Source: Acinetobacter kyonggiensis
Lineage (GTDB): Bacteria; Pseudomonadota; Gammaproteobacteria; Pseudomonadales; Moraxellaceae
Length of the DNA: 64,000 nt
Assembly: GCF_900107285.1 (NCBI RefSeq)
Contig: NZ_FNPK01000004.1
Span: 1 to 64,000, forward strand
Reading direction: 5' to 3'
Shown here: positions 34,842 to 41,843 of the stretch, piece after piece
Numbering within the stretch: the stretch's first letter is position 1
How the letters are laid out: each line of letters opens with the position of its first letter
Position numbers and translations under genes: made by a program
Notes under the pieces: generated by a model
Told to the model about the DNA's origin: nothing
Databases searched by the model: none
Seen by the model: the letters and a program-made list of their open reading frames with translations, nothing else

Positions 34842-37069
34842 TTATTCTTCACCTTACCTAAAAATGCCAAAACAGAAACATATTTTTCTTTAATTAAATT
34901 TAAATCTTTCTCTTCAATTAAATTTATATCCTTAAAACCTTTCACTCTATCTTTATATTTTTTTACAAGATCACATTCATAATTTTCTATATGATTTACA
35001 ATCTCAACATTAAGATCTTGCTGATCTTGCTGATCTTGCTGATCTTGCTGATCTTGCTGATCTTGCTGATCTTGCTGATCTTGCTGATCTTTATAATATG
35101 GCATAATTTTGTTTAAATCCTTATCAATAAATTCATATAAAAAATTATAAGAAAATTGATTAGATATAGCTTTAAAACTAGGCTTTATATTATTAGCTAA
35201 ATAAAATTCATCAATATAATTATTAATTACTTCTAGCATTTCAGCTTGTTCAAAATCATTATCAAATGCATTCGATAGATAATTATAGTAAGAACCAAAA
35301 TGAGTCGCAATTTGATCCAAGCTTATACCTTTTATTTCTGACTCTATCATATTTATTTTAGGTATATTATTAGTTCTAATTTTATATTCTCTTATTTTTT
35401 TTATAAGATTTTCTCTACTATTTAATTGCATTTTCATATTTTCAATTAAAGTCAGAACTGTTGCAGCTTCTTCACTATATTTCACCTCTATTGAACTATC
35501 ATGAAAAAAACTTACACTGTTTGATTCAGCTATATCATCAATTAAGTTTTCTTTATCTAAAGGCGCTTTTTTTATGGCATCTGATAATTGTTTTATTTCT
35601 TGTAATCTATCTAGTGAACCAACAAAATCTAATACATGTACATAATCTTTATTATGTGTCTTTCTAAGCCCCCTTCCCAACTGTTGTAACCAGATTGTTC
35701 TAGAACCTGTGTATCGCATAAACACTAAAAGATTAGTTTCAGGAATATCAATTCCTTCATTAAATAGATCACAAACTAATATATATTTATAACTACCCTC
35801 TCTAAAATTACGAATATTTGCACGCCTTACTTGATCTGTCATTTGAGAATGAACTAATGTAGCAGTCCCTAGCTCAAAGAAACCAATTAAATGCATCATA
35901 TGTTTTATATTTCTACAAAAAACAATACCTTTAACACTTTTAATTTCTTGATCTAAAACTGTTTTTTCTATTAATTTAATAACCTCTTCATCTTTTTTAT
36001 GTAAAAATAATTTTTTATCTAAATCATTCAAAGACAACCCTGTATTAAGCTCATTGATTTTATTTTGATCTAAATCATCAAGCAAAACTAAGTACTTTGG
36101 AAATGCTAACTTTTTGTGTTTCAATGCCCATATAAGATCAAATTTTCCTATATGACCGTCAGCTCCACCAAAAAAATCAATGACATTTTTATTATCAGAT
36201 CTATATGGAGTAGCTGTTAATCCTATTAATAATTTTGGCTCAAATATATTGACCACTTCAGCATAAGTTCGCGCAGGAGTATGATGTGCTTCATCAACAA
36301 CTACATAATCAAAAGTATGTTTCTTAAGCTGATTAATATGACCATATAAAGTATCAAACGTAGCAAAAATAAAATCTGTATCTTCTAAAGATGAACCTGA
36401 AAAACAAGCAGAAAAAGAATAATTTCCTATGCCTAAAACATTCTTAAAAGCAGTAACTGACTGAAATAAAATTTCTACTTGGTGAGCAATAAACAGCACC
36501 CTTTTTCTTTCTTCTGATGTTGTAATTAACTTTTTTAGCAAATGTGCCACTGTGTATGTTTTACCTAACCCTGTAGCCATCTCAATTAGAATTTTTGACT
36601 TTCCATTACGATGTGCTTCTATAGCTTGATAAATTACTTCTGTTTGATATTTCCTAGGTTTAATTTCTCGACCAATTTCTGAATGCTTTTCCACCCATAA
36701 ATTTTGTAACACGTCTCTATCGATTAATTCCACACCCAATCTCAAAGCTCTAATTCGAACCTCTGATGTAAAATATGAGTTAGTTACAAGGATCTTGTTA
36801 CTCACGTTTGCAAGTTTTGCACCAGTAACTAACTGATTTAATGCTTTAACATCCACCATCGTATTTATGTTACGTTGCTTAACCTCAATGGCAAATTTTC
36901 TTTTACCCTTATAGGCAAATATATCTACTCCTCCATCTCCATGTCTAAATTCAACCCCAACTTTCGTTATTAGTGCATCTGTCCAGCCAGAAGCTTCAAA
37001 TAAATCTCTTATGAAATGCTCAAAATCTTGATGTGAAAGTTTATCAATATCTTTAAATTCTTTAATCAT
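34838..37069 (-). CDS. Mrr-type nuclease fused to a DEAH-box SF2 helicase
   Basis: The protein of 743 residues has an N-terminal restriction endonuclease domain (about 10-125) with the Mrr pattern DGGVDIFAY followed by FAIEVKQ; the acidic residues and lysine of the D-(E/Q)XK site are present near 45-64. An SF2 helicase core follows: ATGLGKT at 165-171, DEAH at 259-262, TAT at 285-287, and NEGIDIP with QQLGRGLRK near 462-470. The C-terminal part is helical and has (QQD)8 at about 662-685. Type I, III and IV restriction systems use similar parts, but no methyltransferase is present. The ATG at 37069 was preferred to an upstream TTG; neither has a good ribosome-binding site. Confidence 0.82.
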   Translation of the reverse strand: MIKEFKDIDKLSHQDFEHFIRDLFEASGWTDALITKVGVEFRHGDGGVDIFAYKGKRKFAIEVKQRNINTMVDVKALNQLVTGAKLANVSNKILVTNSYFTSEVRIRALRLGVELIDRDVLQNLWVEKHSEIGREIKPRKYQTEVIYQAIEAHRNGKSKILIEMATGLGKTYTVAHLLKKLITTSEERKRVLFIAHQVEILFQSVTAFKNVLGIGNYSFSACFSGSSLEDTDFIFATFDTLYGHINQLKKHTFDYVVVDEAHHTPARTYAEVVNIFEPKLLIGLTATPYRSDNKNVIDFFGGADGHIGKFDLIWALKHKKLAFPKYLVLLDDLDQNKINELNTGLSLNDLDKKLFLHKKDEEVIKLIEKTVLDQEIKSVKGIVFCRNIKHMMHLIGFFELGTATLVHSQMTDQVRRANIRNFREGSYKYILVCDLFNEGIDIPETNLLVFMRYTGSRTIWLQQLGRGLRKTHNKDYVHVLDFVGSLDRLQEIKQLSDAIKKAPLDKENLIDDIAESNSVSFFHDSSIEVKYSEEAATVLTLIENMKMQLNSRENLIKKIREYKIRTNNIPKINMIESEIKGISLDQIATHFGSYYNYLSNAFDNDFEQAEMLEVINNYIDEFYLANNIKPSFKAISNQFSYNFLYEFIDKDLNKIMPYYKDQQDQQDQQDQQDQQDQQDQQDQQDLNVEIVNHIENYECDLVKKYKDRVKGFKDINLIEEKDLNLIKEKYVSVLAFLGKVKNK
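35014..35091 (-). repeat. 9-bp tandem repeat coding (QQD)8 in the helicase gene
   Basis: GATCTTGCT is repeated eight times without a single mismatch, then GATCTT begins a ninth. In the minus-strand frame each unit is Gln-Gln-Asp. Because nine is a multiple of three, copy-number change would lengthen or shorten a linker without a frameshift. The perfect identity suggests recent slippage. Confidence 0.95.
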
Positions 37070-37386
37070 AGCTAATTTACTAAAGTATTTTACCCTATGA
37101 TAACATTTAATTTTTTTTAGTAAAAAAAAAAGGCTTTTTCTAAAAAACAAATTTATCTTGAAACTGCTTAATCCAAATCTTCAATAAATTTTACTAATGA
37201 TTTGATATCTTTCTGCTTGAAAGGTCGTATTCCTATGTTTGAGCTTGGTCGCTTGAACTAGACCATGATTGATACAGTATGAGTATTCTGACGTTTAGTC
37301 ACTGAAGAAATACCACTTACATCAGTGGATACAAGATAGCTAGTTTTATGAGGGTATATGAAATTAATGTAAATTATTGTAATCCA
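37070..37386. promoter_or_regulatory. Promoter region of the island operon
   Basis: This gap must carry the promoter for the helicase and its partner (minus strand). It shows a small hairpin CCACT-TACATC-AGTGG at 37311-37326. A plus-strand reading near 37202-37258 (KGRIPMFELGRLN then stop) looks weakly protein-like, but stops follow at once; no gene is called. Confidence 0.35.
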
Positions 37387-37429
37387 TAAAAAACCGCTCA
37401 CGAAAGTATATAAAATATCATGAGCGGTT
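37387..37429 (-). terminator. Island-borne terminator for tRNA-Val
   Basis: On the minus strand AACCGCTCA pairs with TGAGCGGTT, followed by a T run, starting eight bases after the tRNA 3' end. It lies inside the island, so it seems to replace the tRNA's original terminator at 32527-32565. Confidence 0.7.
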
Positions 37430-37435
37430 AATAAT

Positions 37436-37481
37436 TTGGTAGGTATAAGCAGACTCGAACTGCTGACCTCTACGATGTCAA
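37436..37481 (-). repeat. Island att repeat within tRNA-Val
   Basis: This 46-base copy is the 3' half of the functional tRNA-Val gene, identical to 32577-32622. Integration here keeps the tRNA intact. Confidence 0.85.
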
Positions 37482-37513
37482 CGTAGCGCTCTAACCAACT
37501 GAGCTATACACCT
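37437..37513 (-). tRNA. tRNA-Val (anticodon GAC)
   Basis: The minus strand folds as a full cloverleaf: acceptor AGGTGTA with TATACCT (one G-T pair), D arm GCTC-GAGC, anticodon stem CTACG-CGTAG with loop TTGACAT (anticodon GAC), T arm AGCAG-CTGCT with TTCGAGT, and an encoded CCA. It reads GUC and GUU valine codons. It is the integration target of the adjacent island. Confidence 0.95.
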
Positions 37514-37544
37514 AAGTGCTGTGAATCATATTCATTTTTATTTT

Positions 37545-39557
37545 CTAAGACAAGGGCTTTCTAGTGTTTTTTAAAGCAGATGCACAAGTTTTAAGCATCC
37601 CTTTAAATTTCATGGCTTGTTGATCATCAAATTCACATGAAAATCGTTGCTGTTGATAATATTGCGCTGTTTGTATAAAGATCGGTTGTTGATCTTTTTC
37701 AACCCATTCTGCCAAACGATGCATCCACATATAAAAAGTTTCAGCGGGTTGCTTACGTAAATTTTGCGGCAATTGCTTAGAAAATTGTTGAATCGCTTGC
37801 TCATATGCAGAAACATACTGTCTATTACGGTAATAAATCCAAACAAAATAAAAAATAATCACGATCACAATACTTGATAGCAAGACAAGTGCACTCGCAT
37901 AAGCAGAGTTCAAACCTAATTTTGACAACCAGCTTTGCTGCTTTTCAGCAGTATATCCCACGACTTTACTTTGCCATTGATAACTTGCATAGTCAGTCCA
38001 AATACGCATATTTTTCAACATTGAAAATCGTTGATATTTCCATTTTTGTTCTTTATTTCCTAAAATACTACGATCATTTTCAATATAATTTTGCATACCC
38101 CCATCAATCCGTTGTGGAGCAATTATCGCGGTGGGATCAATTCGTTGCCATTTTCCATTCAATTGCACTTCTGTCCATGCATGTGCATCAAGCTGACGGA
38201 CTTCCCAACTTGCTTGATCAGGTGAAAGCTGCCCACCTTGATAACCTATGACAACTCGTGCAGGAATTCCAACATAACGCATCAACATGGTAAAACTCGA
38301 AGCATAATGCTCACAAAAGCCTTGTCGAGATTGAAATAAAAATTCGTCAATGCGATTGCCCCCTAATAAACCGGGTGACAATGTATATACAAAGCCTTTT
38401 CCCTTATACCATTGCAAAATGTTGCGCACATATCGATCGGGTTGCTGACCACTTTGTTTAAACATTTCTAATGCAAATTGACGTGATTTTTCATCCAATG
38501 CTTCTGGCATTTGGGTATTTATTTTTTTCAATATATTCGATTTAAATAATGCTGACTCTGGCAATTCAGTATTACCCAACCAATGCAATTTAATAGGTTG
38601 ATTACGCAAAATTTGACGAATCGGGGTAATACTCCAATCCTGTTTTAATTGGTACTCTGTTTCAAGTGGAATTGACTTTTCCAATCCCATCACCCACATC
38701 ACTCGTGCATCAGCAGCCAAGTATTGATAATCAAAACCACGTTTCGATTTCCCAGAGAACTTATTTTCTAAAACAGGTTGTTGATTGATAAAACTGCTGG
38801 TCCACGTTTTTCCATCATATTGATCTAAAACCATCGCGCGCCAATACAGTTCATTGCGTGATGGAAATTTATCCATATCCCCAATAATTCGAAAAGCCAA
38901 ACTTGTGGATTGTGAAAGTTCTGCAATATCACCAGGTGACATGCTATCGCTCATCCCTGTGACACTTCGTTGTTCTGGAATTGGAATATGCCAAAGTGGT
39001 GGTAACCGTGGAAAAAATACAAACAGTAAAATAAAAAAAGGCAAAGCCAAAATTAAAAATCTAGCCACATGTTTTGCATCAGTTTTTAATGCTGTCGATT
39101 GATTTTCTAATGATTTAAATTCACTGGTTTGTAGGCGATAAAGTCCAATTAAGCAGCTTAATAAACACAGCACAATTATCAGCGCCATCCAGATGGATTG
39201 GCTATATAAAAAGGAACTGGCACTAACAAACAAAGCAAAATTAAACAAAACAATAACATCACGCTTATTCTTGGTTTCTAAAGCCTTTGCAAACAAAAAG
39301 GTCGATAAAACAGCAACCCCCGCTTCAATACCAATAAAACTTTTATAACTAAAATAAATCGTGACTAAAGCTAAAGTGGTCAGTGCAAATGTCCACATCT
39401 TAGCGACCGCTTTGTTCTGATCTTTTAAACTAAAAAATAAACAAAGCAAAATTAGTGCAAAAATAGCACTTAATAAAACAGGATTAAAAAATACCTGTGC
39501 AATAAAGACCAAGACCATTGTGATTAAAATTGAAATTCTAATATCAGCATGGATCAT
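37545..39557 (-). CDS. tgpA: TgpA-type membrane transglutaminase
   Basis: The 670-residue protein has five or six N-terminal membrane helices (DUF3488 part, to about residue 185), a periplasmic transglutaminase-like domain, and one C-terminal helix near 560-580 followed by a cytoplasmic DUF4129-like tail. The catalytic triad is visible: cysteine in RQGFCEHYASSFTMLMRYVG, histidine in LDAHAWTEV and aspartate in WQRIDPT. The family is named for Pseudomonas aeruginosa TgpA. It is the third gene of the operon moxR-DUF58-tgpA, four bases after the DUF58 gene. Confidence 0.88.
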   Translation of the reverse strand: MIHADIRISILITMVLVFIAQVFFNPVLLSAIFALILLCLFFSLKDQNKAVAKMWTFALTTLALVTIYFSYKSFIGIEAGVAVLSTFLFAKALETKNKRDVIVLFNFALFVSASSFLYSQSIWMALIIVLCLLSCLIGLYRLQTSEFKSLENQSTALKTDAKHVARFLILALPFFILLFVFFPRLPPLWHIPIPEQRSVTGMSDSMSPGDIAELSQSTSLAFRIIGDMDKFPSRNELYWRAMVLDQYDGKTWTSSFINQQPVLENKFSGKSKRGFDYQYLAADARVMWVMGLEKSIPLETEYQLKQDWSITPIRQILRNQPIKLHWLGNTELPESALFKSNILKKINTQMPEALDEKSRQFALEMFKQSGQQPDRYVRNILQWYKGKGFVYTLSPGLLGGNRIDEFLFQSRQGFCEHYASSFTMLMRYVGIPARVVIGYQGGQLSPDQASWEVRQLDAHAWTEVQLNGKWQRIDPTAIIAPQRIDGGMQNYIENDRSILGNKEQKWKYQRFSMLKNMRIWTDYASYQWQSKVVGYTAEKQQSWLSKLGLNSAYASALVLLSSIVIVIIFYFVWIYYRNRQYVSAYEQAIQQFSKQLPQNLRKQPAETFYMWMHRLAEWVEKDQQPIFIQTAQYYQQQRFSCEFDDQQAMKFKGMLKTCASALKNTRKPLS

Positions 39558-39560
39558 AAT

Positions 39561-40466
39561 TTAAGCCTGTGCCAAAAGTTTTTTTGCTTGTCTTAACTGA
39601 TTTTCGCCAATGCCTACAGGTAATTCAGCTTGTGGTAAATACACTGCATAATCACATTGCATCTGCTCACATTGTTCAATCAATCCCATCATTAAATTCA
39701 GCTTTTCTTCATGTTCTGTGCTGGGCATATTGGCATAATGAATTTCAATATTGCTTTGATCATTATGCTGTTCAAACACTTTGATATATAAGCCTTGCCC
39801 ACGCGCAGCTTGCTTCCATGACACCGCTTGTAACGCATCCCCCAACTGGAAATTACGTAATTCACGAAACTCATCCATATCTGGTTCAAAATTATGCTTC
39901 TGCTGTTTATTTTCAGCACTATAAAATGCAGCTTTGGGTGCAATCCATGCAGACTCTTTTAAATAAAAATAAGTCCATGCCCGAACCAATCCAAAGGGAT
40001 AAACTGAATAAATCTGTAAGGTTGGATAGTGAAATTTCCCTCTTTTTTCAGGCAAAAAAGAAAGCGTGATTTTATGCTGGAGTTCTGAAATCAGGACTTT
40101 TTCTAAATGCTGATCGGTTTTAATCCATAAATAGCGGGAGTGCTTTTGCGCTTGTTGAAAATGTAATTGCAATTCAACACTCTTGCCAACCTGCCCTATT
40201 CCAGCAATAGAAACTTCAACGCCTAAATCATGTAATTGTTTAAATGTTAAATAAAAGCTAATACATAAAATAGCACTAATCAAAAAGCAAAAGCCCAAAA
40301 TCAAGTTGTTGGCATAATTCACTCCTGCAATAAAAGTAATCAAAATCAATACCAAATACAGATAACCCTGTTGATAGATAAAAATCAGAATGTCTTTTTG
40401 CGAGAGTTGTTTGACTTTTTCAAATTGAAAACGTGCCGCTAACCATTTTTGCCAAGGATTGCTCAA
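39561..40466 (-). CDS. DUF58-domain membrane protein
   Basis: This 301-residue protein has two membrane helices near residues 30-75 and a C-terminal DUF58 domain with the typical EPDMDEFRELRNFQLGDALQ and VSWKQAARGQGLYIKVFEQH segments near 190-230. DUF58 proteins accompany MoxR ATPases and transglutaminase-like proteins. Their biochemical role is unknown; a link to chaperone activity or envelope assembly has been proposed. It lies 12 bases after moxR and four before tgpA. Confidence 0.87.
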   Translation of the reverse strand: MSNPWQKWLAARFQFEKVKQLSQKDILIFIYQQGYLYLVLILITFIAGVNYANNLILGFCFLISAILCISFYLTFKQLHDLGVEVSIAGIGQVGKSVELQLHFQQAQKHSRYLWIKTDQHLEKVLISELQHKITLSFLPEKRGKFHYPTLQIYSVYPFGLVRAWTYFYLKESAWIAPKAAFYSAENKQQKHNFEPDMDEFRELRNFQLGDALQAVSWKQAARGQGLYIKVFEQHNDQSNIEIHYANMPSTEHEEKLNLMMGLIEQCEQMQCDYAVYLPQAELPVGIGENQLRQAKKLLAQA

Positions 40467-40478
40467 ATTGATCTTCCT

Positions 40479-41441
40479 TTAGCTAATATTGACTTGCTGC
40501 ATCAACTGCACTGTTTCAGCTTCACTCAAGCCAATACGATGAGCAACCACAGCAACAAACACCGCTTGCACATCATCTGGCGTCACAAAACTACGTTGCT
40601 GAATAAAAGCAAAGGCTTGTGCTGCTTTTTTCAAAGCCAATAAACCACGGGTCGACAATCCATGTTGTTTTTTACGGGTTTCATCGGCAAGATTGAGCAG
40701 ATATTCCAACACAGCATCGGCAATATGCACCTGATTAACCAATTGTTGCATCGCTAAAATTTCTTGCTCGTTAAACACATGCTTGAGTGTCGCAATTAAG
40801 GCATAGCGTGAATTTTGTTGTAAGAGTAATTTTTCTGCTGAACGTGAGGGATAGCCAAGTGACAAGCGCATTAGAAAGCGATCGAGCTGCGACTCTGGCA
40901 ACGTATAAGTACCACTTTGAAACAATGGGTTTTGCGTGGCAATCACCCAAAAAGGTTGTGGTAATGGGTAACGCACGCCATCCACAGTCACCAACCCCTC
41001 TTCCATCGCTTCAAGTAAAGCACTTTGCGTTTTTGGACTACAACGGTTAATTTCATCGGCCAATAATATTTGGGTGAAAATGGGGCCTTGTTTAAACGCA
41101 AACTGATGTTCTTTTTGATTAAACATGTTTACACCAATCACATCGCTTGCCAGCATGTCATTGGTAAACTGAATGCGCTGAAATTTAAGCCCTGCAAGAT
41201 GTGATAAGGCACTCGATAATGTCGTTTTCCCTAGCCCAGGCAAATCTTCAAACAACACGTGTCCGCCTGCCAACAAACAACTCAAAGCCAATTTAGTTTG
41301 GTTTTCTTTATCTAGAATAATGCTATTAATTTGAGTTAAAAATGTTTCAACCTTTAAAGCATAAGATGCAACTTTATGATTCAGTTCTAGCTGTTCATGC
41401 GTGAGTTCTTGTTTTTGAACTTTATTCGTCCCCCAAATCAC
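40479..41441 (-). CDS. MoxR-family AAA+ ATPase
   Basis: This AAA+ ATPase of about 320 residues has Walker A in LFEDLPGLGKTTLSSAL, Walker B in ILLADEINRCSPKTQSALLE and the sensor segment in FWVIATQNP. MoxR proteins are chaperone-like and work with DUF58/VWA partners, here the next gene. The open frame reaches 41480, but a terminator hairpin (41457-41493) covers that extension. A GTG at 41441 has GGGGA seven bases upstream, so I chose it. It heads the operon moxR-DUF58-tgpA. Confidence 0.88.
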   Translation of the reverse strand: MIWGTNKVQKQELTHEQLELNHKVASYALKVETFLTQINSIILDKENQTKLALSCLLAGGHVLFEDLPGLGKTTLSSALSHLAGLKFQRIQFTNDMLASDVIGVNMFNQKEHQFAFKQGPIFTQILLADEINRCSPKTQSALLEAMEEGLVTVDGVRYPLPQPFWVIATQNPLFQSGTYTLPESQLDRFLMRLSLGYPSRSAEKLLLQQNSRYALIATLKHVFNEQEILAMQQLVNQVHIADAVLEYLLNLADETRKKQHGLSTRGLLALKKAAQAFAFIQQRSFVTPDDVQAVFVAVVAHRIGLSEAETVQLMQQVNIS

Positions 41442-41456
41442 ACTCTTATCCCCAAT

Positions 41457-41493
41457 AAAAAAACGGTGCATGAGTAACATACACCGTTTTTTT
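41457..41493 (-). terminator. Terminator downstream of yjiX
   Basis: AAAAAAACGGTG and ATG pair with CAT and CACCGTTTTTTT, a strong stem with runs on both sides. It ends the transporter-yjiX operon 47 bases after the stop and lies immediately before the moxR start. Confidence 0.8.
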
Positions 41494-41540
41494 ATTTTTC
41501 CAAAGAAATCAAAAGATTTCTGACAAACACTTGTTCGAAA

Positions 41541-41843
41541 CTAACAAGGACATTTCTTCAATCCACCATTCGCACTTGGATAACGTGCATCCACACAGTA
41601 ACGGTAAAATGTTTTGACATCCATCGGTACTAAATCGGCATGATTCTTTTTCATATGCTCTAAATAGGTCTGATAATCAGGCACACCCACCATCAAGCGA
41701 AAACTTTGCTGTAGACGCTGCCAAATAATTTGAATGGTTTTAATACCATTTAACATTAATAATTTCTTGGGCTGTGCAAGCACAGTAAATTTAATAATTT
41801 TGCCCAAAGCCAGTTTTTGGCGAATTTGATCTTTTAGACTCAT
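41541..41843 (-). CDS. YbdD/YjiX-family small protein
   Basis: This 100-residue protein matches the YbdD/YjiX family (PF04328): LMVGVPDYQTYLEHMKKNH near residue 50 and the C-terminal FYRYCVDARYPSANGGLKKCPC are characteristic. Such proteins are encoded after CstA/BtsT peptide or pyruvate transporters and are needed for their full activity in some cases. It overlaps the transporter gene by four bases (ATGA), so the products are co-translated. Confidence 0.9.
   Translation of the reverse strand: MSLKDQIRQKLALGKIIKFTVLAQPKKLLMLNGIKTIQIIWQRLQQSFRLMVGVPDYQTYLEHMKKNHADLVPMDVKTFYRYCVDARYPSANGGLKKCPC

Larger units (their letters stand above)
32577..37481. mobile_element. Two-gene genomic island at tRNA-Val(GAC), without integrase
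   Basis: The island is bounded by perfect 46-bp direct repeats of the tRNA-Val 3' half, 4859 bases apart. It is visibly more AT-rich than its flanks, with codon use heavy in AAT, AAA, ATA and TTA. It contains only an Mrr-helicase gene and an alpha-CTD/sigma-4-like gene, overlapping on the minus strand. No integrase, excisionase, transposase or relaxase is present. It may be a remnant that lost its integrase, or one that relies on an integrase supplied in trans. Cargo of this kind is typical of defence islands. Confidence 0.75.

Noticed and set aside
35014..35091. Tandem repeat considered as CRISPR or iteron array
   Set aside because: Units are 9 bp, directly abutting, in frame within a coding sequence, with no spacers and no replication gene.
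34838..37069. Type I (HsdR) or type III (Res) restriction subunit
   Set aside because: No HsdM, HsdS or Mod gene is next to it, and the nuclease domain is N-terminal Mrr-type.
37202..37330. Plus-strand fragment (KGRIPMFELGRLN then stops) as an integrase or transposase relic
   Set aside because: Stops follow in the same frame and no integrase motif (R-HXXR-Y) is visible.
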